From positions 7,502,001 through 7,566,000 of the forward strand of contig CAVNZM010000007.1 in the NCBI GenBank assembly GCA_963693365.1: DNA of 64,000 nt, read 5' to 3'. This document shows positions 11,214 to 23,215 of the stretch, piece after piece (the stretch's first letter is position 1; each line of letters starts with the position of its first letter). The position numbers and the translations under genes were made by a program. This DNA is from Amoebidium appalachense (taxonomy: Eukaryota; Ichthyosporea). The notes beneath the pieces were generated by a model, which was given only the letters and a program-made list of their open reading frames with translations, searched no databases and was not told the DNA's origin.

Positions 11214-11244
11214 CAGTGTGATCCGGAGAAAGAGAGACCTTGAA

Positions 11245-11331
<87 letters not shown>

Positions 11332-11335
11332 AGAG

Positions 11336-11391
<56 letters not shown>

Positions 11392-11413
11392 GAGAGGAGA
11401 GAGAGAGAGAGTC

Positions 11414-11451
<38 letters not shown>

Positions 11452-11481
11452 TCTATAGCTAGAGAGAGAGAGAGAGAGACC

Positions 11482-11552
<71 letters not shown>

Positions 11553-11573
11553 CGGAGAGAGAGAGAGAGAGTC

Positions 11574-11605
<32 letters not shown>

Positions 11606-11890
11606 CTGGATGGAGCTGAGAGACTCGAGAGAGAGACAAACACTGAGAGAAAGAGAGAGACTCTGAGAGATTCTCGGGGAAGGAGGGGGAGGGGAGATAC
11701 TCTTGGGGAGAGAGAAAGGAGAGAGAAATGGAGAGCCTCGGGGAGGGCGAGAGAGAAAGGGGGAGAGGGAGAGAGAGAGGGAGGCTTGGAGAAAGGGCCT
11801 CGGAGGGAGGGGGGGGGGGGGGGGAGAGGGGGGGGAGGAGGGGGGGAGGGGGAGGGGGGGAGGAGGGGGAAGGGTCCGAGGAAGTGTGAG
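10576..11890. repeat. poly-G, (TG)n and (GA)n megatract
   Basis: G-runs at about 10595-10647, TG-rich sequence 10850-11215 including (TG)n at 11158-11212, then (GA)n with short interruptions from about 11250 to 11680, grading into GGGA/GGGGA sequence to 11880. The long reading frames here are only Arg-Glu or Ser-Leu repeats. Confidence 0.95.
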
Positions 11891-12039
11891 AAAGCCTTGT
11901 GAATGTCCCTGCAGCTGGGCGTTTTTTGGTCTCTGTGCACATGCTACGTAAAGACAGAGACGAAAGAAAAAGGAAACACACACAAGTGATATCGATCACC
12001 TTGCATTCCCCCATCCTCCCCCCGTCCCCCTATATAGCA

Positions 12040-12187
12040 TTCACGTGGCACACACACAAACACACACGCACACATCGCGGCATTGACACGTGGAACACAC
12101 ACACGCACATACATACATACACACACACAGACACACACACTGTGTCACACACACACACACACACACAGACACACACAGACACACACA

Positions 12188-12276
<89 letters not shown>

Positions 12277-12283
12277 CTTAACA

Positions 12284-12316
<33 letters not shown>
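12040..12316. repeat. (CA)n tract
   Basis: CA dinucleotides with CAGA and CATA variants. The purest part is 12190-12275. Confidence 0.95.
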
Positions 12317-12322
<6 letters not shown>

Positions 12323-13305
12323 TACACAAGGTGCCAAGGCCCGCTCGGAGCAATCCAAGTTATGTGGGGAGCAAGCCAGGCCTGTCACAGTATTACGGAG
12401 GCCCTTACGTATAGGGAGATGGATTGCATAAACCGTGAAAAAACACAGAAGTTCATAATTTACCACTAAATCAAAAAAAAAAAAAAAAAAAAAAAACCCC
12501 CCCGAATAACAATACGACAGTGTGTATCTGGGGCCTAAATGGGGGGGCTGCCGACGCCTCCAACCCCCGCCGCATATAGAGGCCTGACGGCCCCTTTATG
12601 TAACTCGTCATGAAGAAGCGGAGTCGGCGACGCTTCGACATCTCAGTATTGGAGTCCGGCAAGCCGCGGTTTGAGTCCGTGAGTCCGTCCGTCCGTGAGT
12701 CCGTGAGTCCGCCCCTGAACGGGGCAGAACGATTGGCAGAGATCAAATAGCCTTATATGGTAACTAACGAGCATGTAATGCCGCGGACGTGGGAGCGGGG
12801 CAAAACTATTGGTGATCGTGTTTCATGTTATTGCTCATATGGTCCCATGGTGATCGTGTTTCGTGTTTGCCAGAAGATTCGGGATTTTCTGGAAGTCTGC
12901 TGTGTCGAGCGGTCCGGTAGGGCGTGCTATAGTACAGTGCCTCCGCGATATTGTCACACCTTAAAACTGTTAAAACATAGAACATACCAAGATGTGACAG
13001 GATTGTACAGGTCTAGGGGACACTATATATAAGGGGATTTTAGGGGGATTTTAAAGTGCAATGAATTCGGGTCGGGTCGTCAAAAATAGTGACGATATCA
13101 AGAGATGAACATATGGGGGTGTGATGCCATGATACCGCGGAAGCACTGTACTAATTGCAGTCAATCGATGCGGTAGGCTGCGGTTTGAGTCTGTGCGCTT
13201 CCGGCACAGGCCACCGTTTAAAACAATGTTTTAGCATATTGCAGTCCGGCAGGGTGCGATTTCTAGAGCCTGAGAGAGCCGCCCTAACTGTAGTATCTGA
13301 AAGGG
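12317..13305. other. mixed-sequence interval with A-run and GAGTCCGT repeats
   Basis: An A24 run followed by C7 lies at 12474-12503. Several tandem GAGTCCGT/GTCCGTCC words occur at about 12672-12712. A degenerate CCGGYAGGGYGTGC-like word recurs near 12657, 12912, 13247 and again at 13749. No gene is recognised. Confidence 0.5.
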
Positions 13306-13655
<350 letters not shown>

Positions 13656-13797
13656 TGCACACATGCACCTCCTCCCTCTCACATGCTGGCACTCAAATCT
13701 CTCACACTCAAGCCCTCCACCTCCGCTTCTTCATGATTAAGGCAAAGCCCGGCAGGGCGTGCCGTTACTAGTGGATTGAACCGCTCCCCCCTGATTT

Positions 13798-13805
13798 TGA
13801 CGTCA
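13798..13805. promoter_or_regulatory. palindromic CRE-like site TGACGTCA
   Basis: A perfect TGACGTCA octamer, with the CCAAT-box-like CCAATCA about 20 bp away, in a 240-bp island of ordinary sequence between a poly-A and a poly-G tract. There is no assigned gene next to it, so any promoter role is unproven. Confidence 0.2.
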
Positions 13806-13985
13806 TCGGATCGTGTTTTGTCCAATCAGGTGCGAGTGAGGCTCCGTTTGAAGAACCAACTTTGAAGTGCCGCAAGGAGTTCGAAGGGTAATTATACTTC
13901 AAAGGAAAACCGTTGTAATCGGTGGGGCCCGACTTAGCCTGAAGGGGACACTAATGATCACGGTGTGGGAACATTAACGGGAGCT

Positions 13986-14043
<58 letters not shown>

Positions 14044-14254
14044 GGCCGGGGGAAGAGGGTTGGGGGAGCCTGAGAAAGGGGGGTGCAGGGTAGGGAGCAA
14101 GGAAAGGCCCCCGGGGGGACTCGGGGGGGGGGGGGGGGGGGGGGGGAGGGAGAGAGCCAGGAGGGGGGGGGGGAGGGGGGGGGGAGAGGGGGTGGCGGAG
14201 TGAGGGGGGAGGGGGATGGGGTGGCCCAAGCCTTAGGGGAAGGGGGCGGCCGGG

Positions 14255-14299
<45 letters not shown>

Positions 14300-14484
14300 G
14301 GAAGGGTGGGAGAGAGAGAGGGAGGGAGCTAGAGATCGATAAAGAGAGGAGGGTGGGCAGGGGGTGGGGAGGGGGGAGGGGAGAGAGGAAGAGAGCCTCG
14401 GGAGGGAGGGGGGGGGAGGAGAGAGCGAGAGAGAGGGGGGTAGGGGGGACTGGGGGGGGGGGGGGGGGGGGGAATAGAGAGAGA

Positions 14485-14517
<33 letters not shown>

Positions 14518-14580
14518 CCTGAGACTCGAATGAGAGAGGAGGATTTGATATGGCAGGAGGGGACGGTAAGGTGACACTGT
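13986..14580. repeat. poly-G and G/GA-rich block
   Basis: An uninterrupted G57 run (13986-14042), then G-rich sequence with further G-runs (14126-14146, about 14259-14299, 14451-14472) and short GA tracts. No coding signal. Confidence 0.95.
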
Positions 14581-14623
14581 ACCCTTGATGTGGGAAGGGG
14601 AGGCGCGGGGGGCCCGGGGGAGG

Positions 14624-14625
<2 letters not shown>

Positions 14626-14689
<64 letters not shown>

Positions 14690-15042
14690 CGTGACAACAT
14701 GGCGGAGGGGTGCCGGCAGAGGGGTGATTTTTTACCCCTCCGTGGAGTCACCCCTCCGTCACACTGCAGAGGGGGGCAGAGGGGTTTTTCAGCAATCGCG
14801 GAGGGGTGTGGGTGCGTGGCGGAGGGGTAAACCTGACACTGCAGAGGGGTGTTTTGGGCGACGCAGAGGGGTGCACCCCTCTGCCCCTCATAAGTTACCC
14901 CTCCACCGCGATGTTGGTACGCCTCCGCGAGTGTACATTTAATGCACCGCAGAGGGGTAAGCGCGGAGGGGTTTTTGATATGTGACACTGCAGAGGGGTG
15001 GATATCACTATTGAACCCTCGTTTCGCAGAGGGGTATCCGGT

Positions 15043-15083
<41 letters not shown>
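14626..15083. mobile_element. GAGGGGT-word element 1, poly-G left end and poly-C right end
   Basis: The block begins with G64 (14626-14689) and ends with C40 (about 15044-15083), so its ends are complementary. Between them the 10-bp word GCRGAGGGGT occurs about 12 times in direct orientation (for example 14702, 14716, 14798, 14841, 14949, 15026) and about four times inverted as ACCCCTCYGC or close variants (for example 14733, 14749, 14875). Irregular spacers run from a few to about 75 bp; TGACACTGCAGAGGGGT recurs as a longer phrase. No open frame is meaningful. Whether it is mobile is inference from the repeat at 16.6 kb and the inverted ends. Confidence 0.45.
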
Positions 15084-15085
<2 letters not shown>

Positions 15086-15930
15086 AACATGTACACCGCG
15101 GGCGCGCAGGCTGAGGCCGATGTAGGTACAGCTGCAGCTGCAGGTACAGCTGCAGCCTGATCAGATATCATTTGGCAAACGTGAACCCGGCCATGCACTG
15201 CAGCACTGCATACACTCTAGCTGATATCCGGGGGTTTAATATGCCGTTGGCATGGCAATGGCATGCCATGCCAGCATCATGCGATCATGGGACCCTTTTC
15301 TTTTGATTTTGATTATGCATAAACCGTGACTTGGTAAATAGTGTGTGCATTCCGGAGCTCCAAACCGCCGTGTACATATGTACATCATACGGTAGGCTAG
15401 ATCGCGGGCGCGAGAGCAACTTGATTAGCTGTGCGCACAGCTTGCATATGTATCCACCATCCAAGGAATAGCATGTGTGCTTGTATCTGATACAAGAAAT
15501 GCAATTGCATGCTCTACTAATGTATTGTAATTACTGAAAAGAAAAAAGTGGCCAAACCGCCCAAACTAAACTTTGAACACATAACATAAAAAACGCTGTG
15601 GCCTTATTGGTTTTAGGTCATGACTTCGTTACTCGTGTGTACGAGTTGCGGGATTACATGCATATGCATTGCTTTGATTTTGCATTTCAGAATGCCTGAT
15701 AACTATGTCTGGTCGGTAAAGGGCAAAGTCGCACAACTTAAATTACTAGGGTTTTGTTTGTGCATTTCCACCTGACAGAAACAAAGAAGTAGCAATAAGT
15801 TTGCTCAGCCGTAAGTTGATTGTCATGTTGGCGATTTCTCGGGTAACAACAAGCTAACAGTATGTACGGTTCCATAAATCACTTTCCATACCGACCAAGT
15901 ATGACGGTTCTTTACAACCTCGGCCTGAAG
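15084..15930. other. mixed-sequence interval with palindromes
   Basis: Ordinary-complexity DNA without a supported gene. It includes tandem CAGCTG/CTGCAG words (15128-15155) and a hairpin with 9-bp arms GGCATGGCA/TGCCATGCC at 15249-15272. Confidence 0.5.
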
Positions 15931-16630
15931 ACCCCCCCCCCCCCCCCCCCCCCCCCCCTTTGGCCGCCTCTCCCACTTCCCCCTCCTCCCCCCCCCCCAC
16001 CCCACACTTATACACACACATGCACAAAGACGCATGCGCGCACACACTCATGATGCATACACACTCCCCCCTTCGGCCCCATGCAACATGCTCCTATTAT
16101 GTGTACCACAACTAAAGAAATAACCATCTTCTGCGTATCATGATTATGCTCGTGTATTTATTTCCCCTACTTGTCTCTTCTGAGTTTTTCAACCACTCTC
16201 AACAAACCCCAGGGACGAAGCCACCTTTATTCCCCTCCCGATCCCCCCCCCCCCCCCCCCCCTCCCCGGGGCCGTTTGAAAAGTTGCACGTGAATGTATT
16301 GCATGCTTTACTTTTTCTTCTCTCCTTTAATATTATAACTATGTTTTCTAAACATCTAATCCTCTCCTTTGGAACCCTTAGATGCAGGTGCTTACATCTT
16401 GGAAGTGGCTTCGCGCTTTTTGGTTGCTGTCTCGTTATATTTATCTCTCAACACCCCCTCCGCTTCGCCTCTGCTGTATATGCCACATAAGCTGAGTATT
16501 TCAACGGTTTATAGTATTGTCTTGTCTCTATCCCCCCCCCCCCCCCCCTCCCCCATCCTATCTGCTTCGAGGCCCCGTGCGCGTAGGCAACATTGCATGG
16601 TGCCCGGCCTGATGTTTGACAATGAGAAAG
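15931..16630. other. C-runs and mixed sequence, no gene seen
   Basis: C-rich tract 15931-16000, short CA tract, C-runs at about 16243-16263 and 16531-16549. Open frames cross C-runs and are not convincing. Confidence 0.55.
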
Positions 16631-16675
<45 letters not shown>

Positions 16676-16998
16676 AGAGATTCCCCCTCCACCCCTCATA
16701 AGTTTCCCCTCCGAGATGTCACATTTACCCTCAACCCCTCGGCGTCCCCCTCTGCAGAGTCATCTTTGGGCATGTTTTTATGACCTTGCGGAGGGGTGGC
16801 AGAGGGGTGTACCCGTCCGCGCACCCCTCTGCGGAGTCACAAAAACCCCTCCGCACCCCTCCGCGATGTAAGAAAACCCCTCTGCAATGTCCTGTTTTAT
16901 GGGCAGAGGGGTGACTCCGCGGAGGGGTAAAACTCACCCCTCCGCCGACACCCCTCCGCCATTGTGTGTTCCCGGGGGGGGGGGGGGGGGGGGGGGAG
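16631..16998. mobile_element. GAGGGGT-word element 2, poly-C left end and poly-G right end
   Basis: This is the reciprocal arrangement of the element at 14.6 kb: a C44 run on the left (16631-16674) and a G-run on the right (about 16974-16996). The inverted word ACCCCTCYGC or variant predominates (about eight copies, for example 16691, 16823, 16845, 16855, 16876, 16936, 16950), with about four direct GCRGAGGGGT copies (16788, 16799, 16902, 16919). It shares the phrase CCCCTCATAAGTT with element 1. No open frame. Confidence 0.45.
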
Positions 16999-17846
16999 TT
17001 AAACAACCTGAATTCAAAACCCGGTGTATTTTTTTATCGCCAATGAGGCCTACGTACCTGAGCACGCTTGAATCGTGTTATGCTGCGCAGTATGCATGAT
17101 CAGGCAGGGGAGAGCTGAGCTTAATGCCCGGGGGCCGGTGGAGGAGAAAGAGGGGTAGGGCCCGGGGGCCCGGGGGGGGAGGGGGGAGGGGGGGGCAAAA
17201 ACATTATTGCAGGGGAAGGGCATAGTAGCCTTGGCCCAGGAGGGTATGTATGGGACTCCGGAAAGGGGGGGGGGGGAGGGGGGGGGGATAACTGTCGAAT
17301 AGGCTGCTGATGACGGTTTCTGCCAGATCCCCCCCCCCCCCCCCCCCCCTTCCGCCCCCCCTCCACCCCCCCCCCCCTCCCTGACACCTCCCCCCCCCCT
17401 CCCCCCCCCCCCCCCCCCCCCTCTCCCGGACAAACTACCACTGCTGCCATGTGCAAGCCACACCTCCAGTGGCGTACCGGCGGCTGAGGTGTTGCAATCG
17501 CAGGCCGTGAAGAGATTTCCCATATATGGTGTGAGTGACTGTTTAGCCAATGGGAATTACTGCGGTGAACCAATAGAACTTGAATCATTGTGACATGATC
17601 ATGTCATAATAATTGACCAATCAGGCTGTTGTTGTGGATCTAATCAGACTTAACTGTTCTTGCCTGAATTCTCCCTAGCCGAATCATTAGAATCCCTCCT
17701 TGTAGGAGGATTTGGTCTTAGCCTGTTAAGTATGATGAAAGCTCAGGCTTTTACACCACTGTGGCTCTGCCCGTTCTTAACGTTTCAAACCAACCAACCT
17801 CTCCCCCTCGCCTCCCTCCGAGACCCAGCCCCCCCCACAACCCCCC

Positions 17847-17894
<48 letters not shown>

Positions 17895-18541
17895 CACCAT
17901 CACCGCCACCGCCCGCACCGCCACCGCCCCCACCCCACCACCACCACCACCATACACAAGTGTACACAGTTTACACTCTCACACACTCACCAAAACTCAT
18001 ATCCCCACGATCTAAAGCTCTTGTGCTCCCTACCAGACACCCAAAAGGATATGCTTGTGCTACTGTAACACCTGCCATAACGGGATGTAAGGTCTTGAAC
18101 TTCCGGCTCAGCATAGTATCGGTTGCTTAGTATCCAAGTTCATGTTGATGTAAATTTTGAGTTGATAGATCGTTCCTTATATGGCAATTTACATATGTAC
18201 ATTAGAGCTGAGCATGACGTGGGTCTCTTTAACTCAGACATGTGTGGCCCGGCGGTGAACATATTCCAACGGTTGAGCCGTCCAAGGCACCGTCTGGTAG
18301 GCGGCCGGAGAATGTTCATTGGCCCAGATGGGGCCACCGGGCTGAACAATCCATTAAAGCATGAGACTCTTTAAACGGTAAATAAGGCAAACCTCACAAC
18401 TTTGCGTAGGTGACTCGGAGGATTTCAATATATCTTCGGTCGGATTCCTGATAACGGACAGTTATTCCGTGTCATAATTCTTTAATATAGCATTCCGCCG
18501 GCATAATTCTTTAATATATGTAGGATGCCATATATGGAACT
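16999..18541. other. mixed sequence with G/C runs, no gene assigned
   Basis: G- and C-rich stretches at 17158-17200, 17260-17290, 17329-17420 and 17820-17955 (the last becoming CA/CAC repeats) alternate with ordinary sequence. No exon has paired splice sites and a recognisable product. Confidence 0.5.
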
Positions 18542-18619
18542 TTCAAGTTGTATTTATTCAAAATCTTTTATCATCCCTGCTTCAAGTTGTATTTATTCAA
18601 AATCTTTTATCATCCCTGC
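18542..18619. repeat. 39-bp tandem duplication
   Basis: Two adjacent identical 39-bp copies beginning TTCAAGTTGTATTTATTC (18542-18580 and 18581-18619). Confidence 0.9.
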
Positions 18620-18659
18620 TCAACGTGCAAACAAGCACAAATATGTTTGATAGAGCACA

Positions 18660-18689
18660 CTGTAACTCCCCCCCTCCCCCCCTCCCCTC

Positions 18690-18729
<40 letters not shown>

Positions 18730-19187
18730 ACCCGTTTCCGCCGAACACTGCCTCTGCGGTCACTGCAAACTCTAAAGGCACCTGGTCCCCGGATGGAAAT
18801 TCTTTAGGGGGAAACAGAAACTTTGACTATGGCGATGCACAATAGGCAATAAAATAATGGTGCAGTGCAAATGTTAACCAATTTGCGCATTGCCAAACAA
18901 TGCAAGCCTTGAGAATCTGCCCCCCCCCCCCCCCCCCCCCCCCCTGCCGTCCCCACCCGGGGATTTGAAGTTAAACTGTCAGTGATCTTGCAAATGGTGG
19001 GTTACCGCGTCACTGCCGTAGTGAAAGATCTGAATAATCAATAAATCAGAAACCGTGCAGGGCGTAGAACTTCGGCAGAAATAATTGAAGGCCATACATG
19101 ATCCACCACTTGCTACCGTTCCTGCACACCCTGGCTTTGCCTAGAATAGCAGCACCCAGGCAGCGCGTGCAGGCGCGCGCGTGTTAC
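18660..19187. other. C-runs and mixed sequence, no gene seen
   Basis: C-run at about 18690-18729 and a second at 18920-18943. The remainder is ordinary sequence without a supported gene. Confidence 0.5.
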
Positions 19188-19282
<95 letters not shown>

Positions 19283-19880
19283 CTGTGTACGGTGGGCCAT
19301 GGTGTGTGTGTGTGTGTGCTGTGCCACGTGTGGGTGTATGTGGGGGGGGGGGGGGGGGGGGAGGGAGGGGAGGGGGCAGTCGGGCGGGGGGAGGGGGCGG
19401 AGGAGAGGGGGGACGGAGGGGGGGGGGGGGGGGGGGGAGGGGGGGGGGGGGGGGGAGGGGGGGGGGGGGGGGGAGCGAGAGGTATCAGGTGCACTATGTA
19501 TTTGGCCCACAGACTAGATATGAGGTGCCGTGGCTGGATGCGGTGGTAGCATAACATAAAGGCACTAAAAAGTATGATATTCGCTTGAACTATTTTGGTG
19601 ATCGCAGGCCTATTAACTCCATACCGGGAGGTGCACATTCTAAGTTGGCATGCTATGTATACCAGAATAACACTATGTAGTAATATGCGGATCATCATGA
19701 ATCGTTACGGTTGCTCCACCGCGGACTCCGTATGCACTCGTGAGGGCCGAAGTGTAATGACATTCTTGCACGGGGGGCTGTGGGGCAGGGCCGGGGGCAA
19801 GGGAGGGGGTTAAGGGGAGGGGGTGAGGGGGGGGTGGGGGGAGGGAGGGGGGGGAAGGGGGGGGGGGGGGGGGGCATTCA
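19188..19880. repeat. (TG)n followed by G-rich tracts
   Basis: (TG)n at 19190-19280, G-rich sequence 19339-19475, about 300 bp of mixed sequence, then a second G-rich tract at 19770-19874. Confidence 0.9.
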
Positions 19881-20254
19881 CATGATTCATGGCCAATCAG
19901 CAGCCCCTGAGCCTGGTGATCGCCGATGATCTGCTCGTTGTGAACGTTGAGGTTAGCTGGCGGATTCATCATGATCATAATGCGTTGTAACATGAGAGTT
20001 TGAGATCTGTGTGAGGCTGTAAATTGAGTTCAATTCTTCAAGCATAGCCGCTCAGTCTACGTAGAGCCCAGTGATAGGTTGCCGTCACAGTGGAGTCCTC
20101 AGTATGTTATACAATTAGTACTCGTAGTGGGTATCGGGCGGCTGTGAATTGGACTGATGGCAACTGTCACGGTGTGTCTGCAGCTCGGTCAATAATGCAG
20201 GATGATTTGTCTCCTTTCTTCCTAATCTTCCCTTCTTCCTTTTCCTTCATATCC

Positions 20255-20710
<456 letters not shown>

Positions 20711-21606
20711 GTGAGTAAACAATAGTGTCGACGTACTCGATGACAAACTATATTACTGAATAGTGTTATCCCTCATCTAAAAATGGAAAGGGCCCATACA
20801 AACGGCACGCAGAGCGGAGCAATGCTTAGGGATGGATGGCGATGATCGAGTTTAGAAAGAGAACCAAATCCGGGAGTGAGGGCTACGGACTGCACATATA
20901 CTGTTGGCATCGTTTCTTGAGTACGCTAAATGGTTTAAGCTTTTCGAAAAGTATACAGCTTTAATTTCATTTTTGGCTTTTGCGGCAACCGCAAGACTTC
21001 TTCATACTTCTGTGAATCATTGGTGATATTGTGTACACTGTACAGCCATCATGCATCATTATGGTTTACAGAGTCGCATGTACATACACGAGAGAGATGT
21101 CATTTTGCGCATGGTTAAAAAAGGGAATCAAAGAGAATATTGTTTAGTTTTAAAAAAGTAATCTAAAACTATTCAGGAACTTCAAGTATGCAAGATTTAG
21201 GAAACAAAACTTTAAAGCTGCATGGTTGAAACTACGTACTGTATGCCAAAGTTTGCCAAGAACTACAGCTCAGCTTGCACTGAAATAAAGACTCATACCA
21301 TATCGAGGTTTTTCAAAGAACGACAAAATGAATCACCGGAGTTTGGAATCATACAGAAACATCATACAGCCTAATTGGCAAGCCCCAAAAGTAGTGTTAC
21401 ATCTAGTCCGTGTGATAGGTTATCATGGGGGGCAAGGGGAGTTTCACAAATACGCTTAATCAATCATGGATTGTGCCAAGGTGAGTGTGGTTGTGTGCGT
21501 GTGGATAACAGGGGTGATCGAAAGAGATTTTGTGATCATATGTGTAATTTTTAAGGAGGCTGTGTTTGCATGTGCCAGTGTCGTGCAAGATGTGGGAAAA
21601 CAAGTA
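20711..21606. other. 3' flank of the nucleoside transporter gene
   Basis: About 900 bp of ordinary-complexity, A/T-leaning sequence with no homopolymers and no supported gene. It probably contains the transporter's 3' untranslated region, but I did not find a clear polyadenylation hexamer on the minus strand. Confidence 0.5.
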
Positions 21607-23175
21607 CTACATGCCTATTAAGTAAACTAGGCTAGTGACACTCAGAAGCCAATTTCCAGTCGTCCAACTAATCTTAAAGTAACCACTTACATGCCCGTTA
21701 CAGGACTGCAAATAAGAGGCAAACGGGTTCATTCCACAATTCAAAGCCCTGACGCCAAACGAAGCCAAACTACCCAGGAGACACCCCAAAACCATAAACC
21801 CAACACACATGGACGTGGCGACGGGTCTCAGTTTTCCCTCCACTAGCGTAGGGGTAACTAACACAGTCTGAAACAGGAAAAACCCGTGCGAGAGTGCAAA
21901 AACCATGACGAATATAATGGGCAATGCGTCGTGCATGAACACCTTCGGCATCACCGACGGAACATACACTCCCTGGTCATAATCCCAGCACCGCGAGTTG
22001 CAGAGTAAGAAAACTGGGAGAAACCCAACACGAAGGGTGCTTCCAATAGCAATAACCATGGGCTTGAGTTGAACACGACCTGCAACGAGACGAACCAAAA
22101 AATCGCATGTTGTGTACGGAATGTAGACGCTGATACTGCCCCATAGAGAAGTGTAAAACTTGCTGTTGAGTGAGCCGCCGAAGGAACCCACTGGAGCGAT
22201 AGACCCGGGGACGGTTGGGTAAATGGCCAGCGTGATGAAACAGAGAAGGAAACACGAGTAGTAAACCAAACCAACGCTTTTTAGCACGTAGAAATAGTCT
22301 AACCATGACACGTTTCCTTGCTCTGTATGGTTGTTGCTAGCGGCTTCCGTGAATTCTGGCTCGTGACCCTGCGACCCTATTGGTGTTCCTAAATCGTATA
22401 CAACACCGTCGTATGGTGTCTCTCGTCCTACTTGTTTTGTCTCCTTCAATTTTTCTTCTGCTTTCTCCTCCGTTTTCGTAACCACATTCGTGCTGCCGAC
22501 TTCCTCCGTGCGGCTGAAATAATACATCACGACCTTCGAGCGGGACAAAATGACGTAGTTGAAGCAGCAAACACAAAGTGCAAACAATGCGATACCAAAA
22601 TATATGGTTGCGGCGCCTCTAATATCTGGTGCAAAAAGGATCGAAAAAAAATTGAGCCATGCAACGATGACACCGGAGGATGCCTCGCCTGATAGCGCGA
22701 ATGTGGTGTAGATTGGCGGAAGTACGGAGATGACGGTGAACAGGCATGCCTCATAGGACCCAGACGCAACGGAAGACAACGACAACATAAGTATTGTGAT
22801 GAAGAAAAATAGGTCACCCTTCTCTGCGTCTATGTGTACAAAGGTAAGGAAGAGCAGGTAACATAGAATAAGTGCGGCCTGGGGGACCAGAATTCGGGCT
22901 CTTAGGGACACGAGATGTTGGAATCTTGCTACAGAGAAAGTGGTTATGAGTGCAAGTCCCGTGTAAAGAAAGATGTAATAATTCATGTAGTTGCCGTAGA
23001 ACCTCGATCCCATGAGTTTCCATGACCAGTATGAGGTGATGGTAAGAAAAGCATTCCAAGGAAGAATGCAGCCGAATCCTTGAAGGAAAAAGGATGCCTT
23101 GGTGATGGCAAAACGGTCACGTGGTGCCGATGTTGGTTCACTCATTCTCTGGCTGTCTATACGAGGGCCTGGCAT
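21607..23175 (-). CDS. equilibrative nucleoside transporter (ENT/SLC29 family)
   Basis: An intronless 522-residue ORF, ATG at 23175 to TAG at 21607-21609, in the family's usual size range. ENT proteins carry nucleosides or nucleobases across membranes by facilitated diffusion or proton coupling. The N-terminal signature QGFGCILPWNAFLT (about 32-45) matches the first ENT helix; LPPIYTTFALSGEASSG (about 152-168) matches the conserved helix-4/5 region; RVGFLPVFLLCN near 380-395 matches the C-terminal R-x-x-F-x-P...C-N motif. About ten or eleven hydrophobic segments are visible, with a charged cytosolic-type loop (about 222-287, rich in Glu/Lys) between the sixth and seventh, as expected. A second in-frame Met lies at residue 11. 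Being intronless among intron-rich neighbours suggests either retroposition or a naturally single-exon gene. Substrate cannot be inferred. Confidence 0.93.
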   Translation of the reverse strand: MPGPRIDSQRMSEPTSAPRDRFAITKASFFLQGFGCILPWNAFLTITSYWSWKLMGSRFYGNYMNYYIFLYTGLALITTFSVARFQHLVSLRARILVPQAALILCYLLFLTFVHIDAEKGDLFFFITILMLSLSSVASGSYEACLFTVISVLPPIYTTFALSGEASSGVIVAWLNFFSILFAPDIRGAATIYFGIALFALCVCCFNYVILSRSKVVMYYFSRTEEVGSTNVVTKTEEKAEEKLKETKQVGRETPYDGVVYDLGTPIGSQGHEPEFTEAASNNHTEQGNVSWLDYFYVLKSVGLVYYSCFLLCFITLAIYPTVPGSIAPVGSFGGSLNSKFYTSLWGSISVYIPYTTCDFLVRLVAGRVQLKPMVIAIGSTLRVGFLPVFLLCNSRCWDYDQGVYVPSVMPKVFMHDALPIIFVMVFALSHGFFLFQTVLVTPTLVEGKLRPVATSMCVGFMVLGCLLGSLASFGVRALNCGMNPFASYLQSCNGHVSGYFKISWTTGNWLLSVTSLVYLIGM

Positions 23176-23199
23176 ACGTGTTTAGTGGTCGGAATTTTG

Positions 23200-23215
23200 A
23201 AAGTATATATTAGTA
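23200..23215 (-). promoter_or_regulatory. possible TATA-like box of the transporter gene
   Basis: An AATATATAC-like word lies about 30-40 bp upstream of the transporter ATG on the minus strand. This is close for a TATA box plus leader, so it is only suggestive. Confidence 0.2.

Noticed and set aside
10981-12014. Ser/Leu- and Arg/Glu-rich frames of up to 319 codons
   Set aside because: Pure (GA)n/(CT)n translation; both strands are equally open.
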